The notes under the pieces: model-generated
What the model saw: only the letters and a program-made list of their open reading frames with translations
Database searches by the model: none
Told to the model about the DNA's origin: nothing
Made by a program: the position numbers and the translations under genes
In this document: one piece after another, positions 44,348 through 52,670 of the stretch
Layout: every line of letters starts with the position of its first letter
Numbering within the stretch: position 1 is the stretch's first letter
Source: Streptomyces sp. NBC_01471
GTDB taxonomy: Bacteria; Actinomycetota; Actinomycetes; Streptomycetales; Streptomycetaceae
Assembly: GCF_041438865.1 (NCBI RefSeq)
Contig: NZ_CP109450.1
Location: 3,644,501 to 3,708,500, forward strand
Reading direction: 5' to 3'
DNA length: 64,000 bases

Positions 44348-46141
44348 GTGACACGGAACGGCGGACCAGCGGTGGAGCAGCACGAGAACAGGGCTTCCCG
44401 TCAGGCGGATGACGGATGGTGGTCGAGTCATCTGCATGAGCTCTGGCGCGCCGCCGACACGGCGCCGGACGTGACAGGGCTGGCCGACTCCCTCTACGCC
44501 ATGCTGCTCCGTATGCCCGGTGTGCTGGTCGTGGTGGGCACCCGCTGGACCGGCGGGCTGCTGCACTATCTGCGGAGTGTCACCCGGGCGGAGCCGACGC
44601 CGTCGTTCACGGAATTCGAACGGGATTTCGGTGAAGTGGGGGCCGCCGGAGCTCCGGACGGCGATACGACGGTCACGGTCCACGAGGTGGCGGAGCTCGA
44701 CGGCGCCATGCCGCATGTCCAGGTCCTGGCGGCGGCGGGCGCGCGGAGCGTGGCCGAGTGTGCCGTACCGCTGGGGCAGGGCTGGGCATCGTTCATGGTC
44801 GGCACGGCGGACAGCGAATCGATCGATGCGACGATGCGGACCCGGTTGAAGCAGGTGGCCGAGGTCGCCATGGTCTCGGACAGGCGCACCACGGCGCGGC
44901 GCGAGGACGAGCTGCGCCAGGCGAGTGACGCCTTCCTCGCGGAGGCCTCGTTGCAGATGGATTCGAGCCTCGATGTGGAGAGAACCGTGCAGCGGGTGGC
45001 TCGCACGGCTGTTCCCGCCGTCGCCGAGGGGTGCGTCCTGCACCTGCTGCTTCCCGGCGGACCGACACTCGTGTCCTTCGCGCATGTGGACGCGGAAGAA
45101 CAGCAGTGGCTGGGCAGTGTGGCAGGCGCGAACCCCTGGCTGACGGATGTGCTGCAGCGAGTGCTCGACAGCGGCCAGGGGCTGGTCCTGACGGGTGAGG
45201 GGCTGGAAGGGGGGCCCTTCGGGCCCGCCTCGTCCGGGGCGGGCCGCGCTGTGCGTGCGCTCAGTGTGAATCCGCTCAAGGCCCGGGGCCGGGCCCTGGG
45301 CACCCTGACGTTCCTCTACCACCGGGTGGTCGTCGCCGAGGTGGCCTCGCGGTTCCTCGCGAATCTCGCCGACCGTGCCGCGCTGGCCATCGACAGCAGC
45401 TCCCTGTACGAACAGCGGCGCCGCCACGTGGTCTCTCTCCAGCGGCACCTGCTCCCGAGGGAGCTGCCGCGGATTCCGGGGCTCACGCTGAGTTCGGCGT
45501 ACGAGGTGGGCGACGTCTCGCTCGATGTGGGCGGTGACTTCTACGACGCCGTCCCCGGGCCACAGGGTGGTGTCACCCTGCTCATCGGTGATGTCTGCGG
45601 CCGCGGGGCGGAGGCTGCGGCACTCACGGGGCTGGCCCGCCATACCCTGCGCACCCTCCTTGAGGACGGCAGTACGCCCGAGCACGCGCTGGGACGGCTG
45701 AACCGGGCTCTCGTCAGGGAGGGCACGTCCCGCTTCGTGACAGCGCTCGTCACGGTGCTGGTGCCCGATAGGGAGGGCTTCCGTCTGCGCTATTGGAGTG
45801 CGGGGCATCCGGCGCCTCTGCTGCGCCGCGCGGACGGCACCGTGGAGGAGCTCCCTGCTCACGGGGATCTGCTGGGTGTGCTGGAGGAGATCGAGTACGG
45901 ATCCGGGTCGGCGCACCTGGCGCCGGGGGACGCTCTGGTGATGTTCACCGACGGAGTGACCGAGGCGAGAGCGGCCGACGGGACGTTCTTCGAAGCACGT
46001 CTGCGGAACGCGGTGGCGCGGCAGGGCGCCGGTGAGGCACCGGGGTTCGCCGAGCGGCTGGCGGAGGCTGTGGTGGATTTCCGGGCGACCGGCGCCGACG
46101 ACATCGCCGTGCTCACCGCACGGGCCGAGGTGACCGGATGA
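44348..46141 (+). CDS. SpoIIE-type PP2C phosphatase with GAF domain
   Basis: The 597-aa protein has a GAF-like sensor region (about 180-365) and a C-terminal SpoIIE phosphatase (about 380-595) with VSLDVGGDFYDAVPGPQGGV, LLIGDVCGRGAEAAALTGLA, YWSAGHPAPLLRRADG and MFTDGVTEARAADGTFF (metal-binding Asp and Gly residues present). Such enzymes dephosphorylate anti-sigma-factor antagonists. GTG 44348 is used; GTG 44372 is also possible. The gene overlaps the next response regulator by 4 bases. The kinase-like partner convergent to it suggests a light-signal output. Confidence 0.85.
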   Translation: MTRNGGPAVEQHENRASRQADDGWWSSHLHELWRAADTAPDVTGLADSLYAMLLRMPGVLVVVGTRWTGGLLHYLRSVTRAEPTPSFTEFERDFGEVGAAGAPDGDTTVTVHEVAELDGAMPHVQVLAAAGARSVAECAVPLGQGWASFMVGTADSESIDATMRTRLKQVAEVAMVSDRRTTARREDELRQASDAFLAEASLQMDSSLDVERTVQRVARTAVPAVAEGCVLHLLLPGGPTLVSFAHVDAEEQQWLGSVAGANPWLTDVLQRVLDSGQGLVLTGEGLEGGPFGPASSGAGRAVRALSVNPLKARGRALGTLTFLYHRVVVAEVASRFLANLADRAALAIDSSSLYEQRRRHVVSLQRHLLPRELPRIPGLTLSSAYEVGDVSLDVGGDFYDAVPGPQGGVTLLIGDVCGRGAEAAALTGLARHTLRTLLEDGSTPEHALGRLNRALVREGTSRFVTALVTVLVPDREGFRLRYWSAGHPAPLLRRADGTVEELPAHGDLLGVLEEIEYGSGSAHLAPGDALVMFTDGVTEARAADGTFFEARLRNAVARQGAGEAPGFAERLAEAVVDFRATGADDIAVLTARAEVTG

Positions 46142-46602
46142 GCGGGGCCGCCGGGGAGCACAGGATCGATCACGACCTCGTCTGGGTGGTGGAGGATTCG
46201 GCGGAGGACGCCGAGGCCATCGCGCGGGCGCTCGGTCGCACTCACCCGGGTCTGACACTGGAGTTCACCGACCGCGGGACCGGATTCGTCGAGCGGTTGC
46301 TGGAAGCCGAACGCCGGCCGGGGCTCGTCCTCCTGGACCTCAACCTGCCTGGTGTCAGTGGAGGCGCGGTGCTGCGGTCGATCCGCTCCCGGCCCGAACT
46401 GAACGACGTGGCCGTGGTGGCCTTCACCTCATCCACCGGACCGGACAAGGTGGACACGACGTACGCGGCGGGCGCCGACAGTTACATCTACAAGCCGGTG
46501 AACTTCGAACTCTTCCGCACGGTGCTGAAGGGGGCCGTGGACTACTGGCAGAGCAAGGCGAAGGCCGGGGACGACGGTCCTGCCGCTCAGCCTCCTTCCT
46601 GA
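46138..46602 (+). CDS. Single-domain response regulator (Rcp1-like)
   Basis: The 154-aa protein is a stand-alone receiver: acidic pair Glu19/Asp20 (WVVEDSAEDAEAIARAL), phospho-acceptor Asp67 (LVLLDLNLPGVSGG), switch Thr near residue 97 (VAFTSST) and Lys119 (YIYKPVN). No output domain follows. Such Rcp-type regulators are typical partners of phytochrome kinases. It is coupled to the SpoIIE gene (ATGA), and its 3' end overlaps that of the convergent histidine kinase by 16 bases. Confidence 0.88.
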   Translation: MSGAAGEHRIDHDLVWVVEDSAEDAEAIARALGRTHPGLTLEFTDRGTGFVERLLEAERRPGLVLLDLNLPGVSGGAVLRSIRSRPELNDVAVVAFTSSTGPDKVDTTYAAGADSYIYKPVNFELFRTVLKGAVDYWQSKAKAGDDGPAAQPPS

Positions 46603-48905
46603 CCCACGCCTTCCTCCTGACCCACCTCTCCTTCCTGCCCCAGGGTGAAGAAGAAGGCGGTTCCGCGGCCCGGTTCGCTGTCGAGCCAGAGCTCGCCGCC
46701 GTGCCGCTCCACGATCCGCTTGACGATCGCGAGCCCCACTCCGGTGCCGCCACCGCGCTCGCCCTGCCCGTGCAGCCTGCGGAACAGCTCGAACACCTCG
46801 TGCTGCCGGTCGGACGGGATGCCGATGCCGTTGTCGCGGACCACGACGGTCTGCTGCGGGTCGCCGCCCGACGGTGGGCGGAGCGTGTCGACCAGGACCT
46901 CGACCGTGCGATCGTCCCGGTCCGCCGCGTACTTGGCCGCGTTCACCAGGAGGTTGACCAGGACTTCGTAGAGCCGGTTCTCGTCGGCGTACACCTCGGG
47001 CAGGTCATGTCTGATGACCCGCACCCGGGCCTCGGCCAGGCGTTCCGCGGCCACGTCGAGCGCGGAGTCCAGCACCCGGCCCAGTGGGACACGGGTGCGG
47101 TGCAGTCCGCCCCGGCCCAGTCGGGCGAAGTGCAGCAGCGAGTTGAGCAGGTCGTCCATCCGGCCGGCCAGTCGCCGCATGGTGGCCAGCCGGCGGACAG
47201 TGGTCGCGTCGAGCTCCGCTGCGGCGTCCTCGATGACGAAGGCCGCGGCGTTGGAGATGCCCCGTAGCGGTTCCTTGAGGTCGTGAGCTGCCACATGGGC
47301 GAAGGAGTCCAGGTCGGAGTTGGTGATGCGCAGCTGTTCGTTCAACGCTGCCAGTTCCTCCTCGTGCCGGAGTACGAGTCCTGTCAGCGTGCGCCAGAGC
47401 TCCTGCGCGGTGGCGCGGTCGGTCGGCGTCCAGGGCAGGCTCTGTCCGTGTACCAGTGCGCGGAAGACAGCGCCTGAGCCGCGCGGGGTGAGCCGTTCGC
47501 CGCGCGGTCCGGCCTGGACGGGCCTGGACGGGTCGGTGGCCCATTGCCGGGTGGTCGGACGGGCCTTGCGGAACCAGGCGAGGAAGTCTCCCGAGCGGCT
47601 CAGCGTCACCATCAGGACCCCCGCCGGGCCGCCTTCCGGCATGCCGTCGGGATGGTCCGGTTCCTCGCAGAGCCGGTCCGTACTCCAGACCGTGCCGGGG
47701 GCCGGCCCTGCCGCGCGGGCCCGAAGGGTCTCCAGCAGAGCGGGCGGAACACCCATCCCGCTGACGGAACTGCGGCCGCCCCGGCAGAGCGCCGCGCCGT
47801 CGGCGTCCAGCAGTGCGCTGAGGGCGTCGTCGCCTGCCAGGAGCGAGCCCTCCAGGTCCGACGTCACCCGGGAGATGATCCGGTCGAGGCGCTCGCGGGA
47901 CGCGGTGAGCGCCTCGGCCTGCTCTCGTTCCTCGATGACCGCGAGCTGGAGGGAGAAGGCCACGCCGAAGAACTCACAGGCTGCCCGCAGTTCCGGAGGG
48001 ACGGTGACGGCGGCGTAGCCATGGCAGGCGATCAGCCCCCACAGCTCGCCCTCCCGGAGGACGCTCACCGACATCGACGACTTCACACCGATGTTCCGAA
48101 GGTACTCAAGATGGAAGCCGGACACGGTGCGCAGTACGGAGTTCGACAGGTCCAGTGGCAGGCTCCCGTCGGCTCGGAACGGAGAGTGCAGGCCCACACT
48201 GCTGTCGTCCACGTCGGCGATCGCCCGGATCCAGTTGTCTCGGTAGAGCCGCCTGGCCTGAGGGGGGATGTCGCTGGCGGGGAACCACAGCCCCAGCCAG
48301 GGCTCGTGGCCTGCGGCGAGTTCCTCCGCGACCACCTCTCCCGGCCCGTCCTCCCCGTCGAAGCGGTAGGCGACCACCCGGTCGAATCCGGTCAGCGCAC
48401 GGATCTCGCGGGCGGCCTCCTGACAGCACTCGGCCGCTGTCGTGGAGGACCGCAGCCGGGTCAGGGCTCGCCGGACCCCCTGATAGAAGTGTGCGAAGTG
48501 CGGCGCCTCGACGGCGCGCGGCTCGCACTCCAGGACCAGCAGGGGCCCCACCCGGTGCGCGGTCACGTCGAACGTCCGGGGGCCGCCCGCCACATCGATG
48601 GCGACAGGCAGAACGAGGCTTGCCGCCGCATGCTGAGCGCCGATATCGAGCGCCTCGGCCCACTGCTCGGGGGAAAGCACCCGCGTGATGGGCCCCCCGA
48701 CCAGCTCCTCGGCCTCGATCCCCAGCAAGGAACCGGTGTTCAGGGCTGCGGTGTCCACGATGCCGGTATCGGCCTCCACCGCCAGCAGGGTGCCGTGGGA
48801 CTGGATCCTGCCCAGCCGGTGAATGGGCTCCTGGGCGCATTCACTGAGGTCGAAGCCGATGGCCGCCGAGGCTTCGGCCTCCCGCTCCGAGTCCGGAAGG
48901 GACAT
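46587..48905 (-). CDS. Bacteriophytochrome-like sensor histidine kinase
   Basis: The 772-aa protein has the PAS-GAF-PHY-kinase order. Cys23 in SECAQEPIHRLGRIQSHG is at the biliverdin attachment position. The GAF domain has PASDIPPQARRLYRDNWI (about residue 206) and SGFHLEYLRNIGV. The PHY region ends at GQSLPW but has PRGSG in place of the usual PRxSF tongue, and ACHG in place of ACHH. Phospho-acceptor His541 lies in AAHDLKEPLRG, and the ATPase has DNGIGIP and GGGTGVGLAIVKRI. It probably reports red or far-red light to the adjacent regulator. Confidence 0.85.
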   Translation of the reverse strand: MSLPDSEREAEASAAIGFDLSECAQEPIHRLGRIQSHGTLLAVEADTGIVDTAALNTGSLLGIEAEELVGGPITRVLSPEQWAEALDIGAQHAAASLVLPVAIDVAGGPRTFDVTAHRVGPLLVLECEPRAVEAPHFAHFYQGVRRALTRLRSSTTAAECCQEAAREIRALTGFDRVVAYRFDGEDGPGEVVAEELAAGHEPWLGLWFPASDIPPQARRLYRDNWIRAIADVDDSSVGLHSPFRADGSLPLDLSNSVLRTVSGFHLEYLRNIGVKSSMSVSVLREGELWGLIACHGYAAVTVPPELRAACEFFGVAFSLQLAVIEEREQAEALTASRERLDRIISRVTSDLEGSLLAGDDALSALLDADGAALCRGGRSSVSGMGVPPALLETLRARAAGPAPGTVWSTDRLCEEPDHPDGMPEGGPAGVLMVTLSRSGDFLAWFRKARPTTRQWATDPSRPVQAGPRGERLTPRGSGAVFRALVHGQSLPWTPTDRATAQELWRTLTGLVLRHEEELAALNEQLRITNSDLDSFAHVAAHDLKEPLRGISNAAAFVIEDAAAELDATTVRRLATMRRLAGRMDDLLNSLLHFARLGRGGLHRTRVPLGRVLDSALDVAAERLAEARVRVIRHDLPEVYADENRLYEVLVNLLVNAAKYAADRDDRTVEVLVDTLRPPSGGDPQQTVVVRDNGIGIPSDRQHEVFELFRRLHGQGERGGGTGVGLAIVKRIVERHGGELWLDSEPGRGTAFFFTLGQEGEVGQEEGVGQEGG

Positions 48906-49095
48906 CTCTTCTCCCACGTACCCAGTTCTCGCTCCGGTCCGGACCGGACCAGTCGGACATCTGGCTCGCCGCGATCCTTCCACGGCGCCCTGGGCCGAGG
49001 GGTTGCCGCGGGCGCGTGTCGCCGCTGCCCGGCCGATGCGCCGCCGTGCGCTGGGCACGTTCTCATCGGGCCGCGCTGCGGGGTGACCGGCTGGA

Positions 49096-49812
49096 TCACC
49101 AGGGCACGGTCCGGCCCGAGCGGTCCAGATACGCAAGACCGGGTGTGCCCAGCCTGGACAGCAGGAGGTCCACCAGCAGGGGGACGCTCTCCTCGACGGT
49201 GAACGGTGCGTCCGGACCGCCCAGAGCGGTGCGGATCCAGCCCGGTGCCAGGAGCACGAAAGCGCGCCGCGTATCGGCCTGCCGGGCTGCGAAGCTGCGC
49301 ATGAACATGTTCAGGGCCGCCTTGCTTCCGCGGTAGACCTCGCGGCCGGCGGTCGTGTTGTTCGTGATGCTGCCCTGCCCGGACGACATCGCGCCGATCA
49401 GCCCGGTGGGAGATACGAGGTCTTCGAGCGCTTCGATGACACGCATGGGACTGAGGGCGTTGGTGATCATCACCTGGACGAAGTCCGATGCCGGCACCGC
49501 GCCGATCGGGGTCTGCTCGTTGTTCGTGGTGCCGGCGTTGACGAAGAGCACGTCGAGCCGGCGGTGGGCGAGGCGTTCGTACAGGGGCGCCAGATGGCCG
49601 GGCTCGTTGATGTCGAGGTGCTCGACGCTCACGCGCCCGTCGGACCGGTCCGCGAGGTCGTGCAGGGGCGTTCGGGAAGTGGTGTCGCGGACCGTCCCGA
49701 TGACGCTCCATCCCCGGTCGTGGAACTCGGCCGCCATCGCCTGGCCGAGGCCACGCGAGGCCCCGACGACGAGTGCGGTCGGCGTGTGGTGATCTGCGCC
49801 AGTCGATGACAT
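49096..49812 (-). CDS. Short-chain dehydrogenase/reductase
   Basis: The 238-aa protein has the NAD(P)-binding VVGASRGLGQAMAAEF (about 16-31), NAG in DVLFVNAGTTN, catalytic Ser in GAMSSGQGSI and YRGSK (Tyr-x3-Lys). These define a classical SDR oxidoreductase; the substrate is unknown. ATG 49812 follows a normal site. It stands alone, in the same direction as the phytochrome gene but 190 bases away, so a link to light sensing is not established. Confidence 0.85.
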   Translation of the reverse strand: MSSTGADHHTPTALVVGASRGLGQAMAAEFHDRGWSVIGTVRDTTSRTPLHDLADRSDGRVSVEHLDINEPGHLAPLYERLAHRRLDVLFVNAGTTNNEQTPIGAVPASDFVQVMITNALSPMRVIEALEDLVSPTGLIGAMSSGQGSITNNTTAGREVYRGSKAALNMFMRSFAARQADTRRAFVLLAPGWIRTALGGPDAPFTVEESVPLLVDLLLSRLGTPGLAYLDRSGRTVPW

Positions 49813-50064
49813 ACGGCGTCATCTCCGTTCTTTCGCGGCGAACCCACTCCGCGCACCGGGACGCCTTGTCGGCGTGCTGCCCGGGGCGCGCCGTGATCAG
49901 CGTGCTGCGGTGACTCCTCAGCAGTGCTGTGCACGTCTGTTCTGCAAGTCTGTCCCCCGCGCTTTTCCGGAGCGAACCGAAGGGCCGCCCCGCCCGCGGA
50001 ATGGTACGGACCGACGCGGCGGTCGTCATCGGGGCGCCCGGAGCTGACGGTCGTACGGATCGCC

Positions 50065-50481
50065 TCACCGAGGAACTGTGGCGTGGATGGTCTTGCCGGA
50101 GCCGGGCCCGGAGGAGATGGTCAGCTCGCTGGTGAGGCGGCGGACCATGTGCCAGCCGAAACCGCCGGTGCCGCCGTTGAGGTCGGGGGTCCGTTCGCGT
50201 GGCAGTACCGGGCTGGGGTCGCCGACCGCGGCGGTCACCGTGGCGGCGTCGGCGCGGAGTTCGAGGGTGTAGCGACCGCCCCCGTGGCGCACCGCGTTGG
50301 TGGCGAGTTCGGAGACCACCAGGACGAGAGCGTCCGCCGAGGCCGGGTCCGGAGCCGGGCTGAGGCTGTCGGTGAAGGTGCGGGTGGCCTCGCGGGACCG
50401 TCGGATGCTGTCCGTGCTGTCGCCTCGCACCACGGTCGGTGCAGGGGGTGTCGAGGTGACGGTGATCGTCGTGCTGTTCAT
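50065..50481 (-). CDS. Anti-sigma-factor-type ATP-binding protein
   Basis: The 138-aa protein has a GHKL/HATPase_c_2 domain: VLVVSELATNAVRHGGGRYT (N box, about 54-73) and a C-terminal NGGTGGFGWHMVRRLTSELT G-box. Such small kinases act as anti-sigma factors or phosphorylate anti-anti-sigma proteins, the substrates of SpoIIE-type phosphatases like the one upstream in this region. It may belong to the same partner-switching network, but it is a separate transcription unit. Confidence 0.82.
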   Translation of the reverse strand: MNSTTITVTSTPPAPTVVRGDSTDSIRRSREATRTFTDSLSPAPDPASADALVLVVSELATNAVRHGGGRYTLELRADAATVTAAVGDPSPVLPRERTPDLNGGTGGFGWHMVRRLTSELTISSGPGSGKTIHATVPR

Positions 50482-51132
50482 ACGCGTACACCCACCTGAG
50501 ATCGGTTGTGTCGCTTCGTTCGTGACAGCCCGCCTGCCCGCTCAGACAGGGCGGCACACCTTTGCTCCTCGGCATGGTGCAGCTTTCACATGGCAGGGGC
50601 GACAGAGGCTCGTCATCTGCCTCCACAGAAAATCTGTCATCGCGGGAGTAGACAATCGCCCGGAGCGGGGTTAGCGTCTTCCTCGTAGCCAAGAGATCGA
50701 AAACGGCACGGCAGAGACGAACTGCCGCGCACGCAGGACCAGCGCAGTGAGGGCACGGCAGTGGAGTGGTGGGGCCGGAAGGCTCTCGGGGTCCCCCCGC
50801 TGACTGTCGGGCCGGCGGCTCACCAGGAGCCGCACCGTACGCAGGACCGCAGTGCAAGCAGGTGACCAGCAGGAAAGAAAGAAGAAGGAGGCAGACGCCA
50901 TCAGGATCGCCCGGGCGCGAACAGTCGGCCCGGGTACCGCAGGCCCCGGAACGGAAGGTGGTCCCACGGTCACGTATCCGCGATCCCCGCACACGCCCCT
51001 TCCCCCTCGGAGACGGTGCGGAACAGGAAGGCCGGCATCGCAGTAAGCCGGCAGGTGGTGTTCAAATCCCTCGGGGCCCTGGTGCCGTACGGCACCAGGG
51101 CCCCTCGACGCGTTCCCCGGACAGAGGTGCAA
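50482..51132. other. Long intergenic region with a 32-base perfect palindrome
   Basis: This 650-base divergent gap has no convincing gene. Near its end, 51073-51104 is a perfect palindrome of 32 bases (centre GTAC), 28 bases before the MerR-like start codon. It could be an operator, an attenuator hairpin in the leader, or a terminator. Confidence 0.6.
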
Positions 51133-51465
51133 ATGAACCCAGAAAACTCGCTCGGCCATCTCGATGACGACGACTACCCCGCCTACACCATGGGGCGGGC
51201 GGCCGAAATACTCGGCACCACCCCCGCCTTCCTGCGGGCGATCGGTGAAGCCCGCCTGATCACCCCCCTGCGCTCGGAGGGCGGCCACCGCCGTTACTCC
51301 CGCTACCAGCTGCGGATCGCGGCCCGCGCGCGCGAACTCGTCGACCAGGGCACGCCGGTCGAGGCCGCCTGCCGCATCGTCATCCTCGAAGACCAGCTCG
51401 AAGAAGCCCGGCGCATCAACGAAGAACACCGCCGAGCCGCTGCCGAGCCCCAGTCCGGCGCCTGA
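51133..51465 (+). CDS. MerR-like DNA-binding regulator
   Basis: The 110-aa protein has a MerR-type winged helix: YTMGRAAEILGTTPAFLRAI, RSEGGHRRYSRYQLRIAARA, followed by a dimerisation helix (GTPVEAACRIVILEDQLEEA). There is no ligand domain. ATG 51133 was chosen over upstream in-frame starts because the protein domain begins there and a purine-rich GAGG precedes it. Its neighbours are the palindrome upstream and the azapteridine cluster 540 bases downstream; a role in either is not proven. Confidence 0.75.
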   Translation: MNPENSLGHLDDDDYPAYTMGRAAEILGTTPAFLRAIGEARLITPLRSEGGHRRYSRYQLRIAARARELVDQGTPVEAACRIVILEDQLEEARRINEEHRRAAAEPQSGA

Positions 51466-52001
51466 CCCGCACGCACATACCGGTGACCCGGTCCCGCCAC
51501 GGACCGCACCGGCGCCGTCCCGGCGAGCTCCGCGCGGATACGGCGCAGCGGGAGACTCCTGCGGTCTCCCGCTGCCCGTCCGAGGCCCTCCAGCGCGGTG
51601 ATCCGGTTGCGGCGGACGGGCCGCGGCGCGGCCGCGGTGCTGTCCTTCGTCACCTCTCTGAAGATCCTTCCCGCGGTCCGCCGGCCGTGCCCGATCGGTC
51701 GGCACGGGGAACGGCAGGCGTCACCGGCGGAGTGAAGTGGTGACCGCGACGGCAACATCGGGCCGGGCGGAGCCGCCCTGTCGTTCCGGGACCACCGTGA
51801 GAGCCCCGGGAAAGCCGCAGTACACGCCTCGTCCCACTGTTTCCATTCCGGATATGTGTTCGGTACGGGCGCCCAATTGGTTCGGTGCCGGTATCGGTTC
51901 GCTCCGTGCTGTGAACCCTGGGGCGCGGATGAATGCTGTGCCCAGACGTCACCGCGGCACGCCCAGTCGACGTGCCGTCCAACGGGAGGAACTCACACAG
52001 C
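51466..52001. promoter_or_regulatory. Upstream region of the azapteridine cluster
   Basis: The 536 bases before ribA/toxB should hold the main promoter of the cluster, but no convincing -35/-10 pair was found. I looked for an FMN riboswitch, which often precedes riboflavin genes, and saw no RFN-type conserved helices. A GGGAGGA site precedes the ATG at 52002. Confidence 0.4.
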
Positions 52002-52670
52002 ATGATCAATGCCGAGAATGCCCCGAGGCAAGCCGCGACGGCGGTACCGGGGGAGGAATCCGTACGGATCAGAGCCAGTGTCGACGTCCCGGTACGACTC
52101 GCCGACGGGCTGTGGCGGACCGCCCAGATGATCACCTTCACCGGGCTGGCCGACGGCCTGGAACACGTGGCCGTGCAGTTCGGCCCCGCCCGGGAACTCA
52201 CACCGGTCAGGCTCCACTCGGAGTGCCTCACCGGCGATGTCTTCAGCTCCGGCCGGTGCGACTGCGGGGAGCAGCTGACCGAGTCGATGCAGCTGCTCGC
52301 GGATGCCGGTGGTCTGCTGCTCTACCTGCGCCAGGAGGGAAGGGGCATCGGCCTGTACAACAAGCTCGACGCCTACCGCATACAGGACGAGATGGGCCTC
52401 GACACCTTCGCGGCCAACCGGGAGCTGAGCTTCTCGGACGACCAGCGGGACTACCGGTCAGCGGCGCAGATGCTCAAGGCGCTGGGTGCGTCACGTATCA
52501 GGCTGCACACCAACAACCCTGACAAGACAGCGCAGTTGGCCGCACACGGCATCGATGTCGAGGAACAGGTGCCGACCGGGATCTTCCGGACCGACCGGAA
52601 CCACCGCTACCTGCTCGCCAAAGCACGTTACAGCGGCCACACCATCGAACTCGCCGGGGAGTCGTCATGA
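52002..52670 (+). CDS. toxB: GTP cyclohydrolase II (ToxB/RibA-type)
   Basis: The 222-aa protein has the zinc site HSECLTGDVFSSGRCDCG (three Cys, about residues 72-89), the GTP-binding RQEGRGIGLYNKLDAYRIQD (about 110-129) and a C-terminal RIRLHTNNPDKTAQLAAHGI. It converts GTP to 2,5-diamino-6-ribosylamino-4-pyrimidinone phosphate, the first step for riboflavin and for 7-azapteridines such as toxoflavin. It is stand-alone, without a RibB half. The stop overlaps the WD-repeat gene by 4 bases. The toxB name follows the cluster context. Confidence 0.9.
   Translation: MINAENAPRQAATAVPGEESVRIRASVDVPVRLADGLWRTAQMITFTGLADGLEHVAVQFGPARELTPVRLHSECLTGDVFSSGRCDCGEQLTESMQLLADAGGLLLYLRQEGRGIGLYNKLDAYRIQDEMGLDTFAANRELSFSDDQRDYRSAAQMLKALGASRIRLHTNNPDKTAQLAAHGIDVEEQVPTGIFRTDRNHRYLLAKARYSGHTIELAGESS

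Noticed and set aside
51040..51075. tRNA-like fragment (GTTCAAATCC)
   Set aside because: The T-loop-like string lacks a matching T stem, anticodon arm and acceptor, so it is chance similarity.
51466..52001. FMN riboswitch before the RibA-type gene
   Set aside because: None of the conserved RFN-element helices or the AGGGTG-like core was seen, and the gene serves secondary metabolism.
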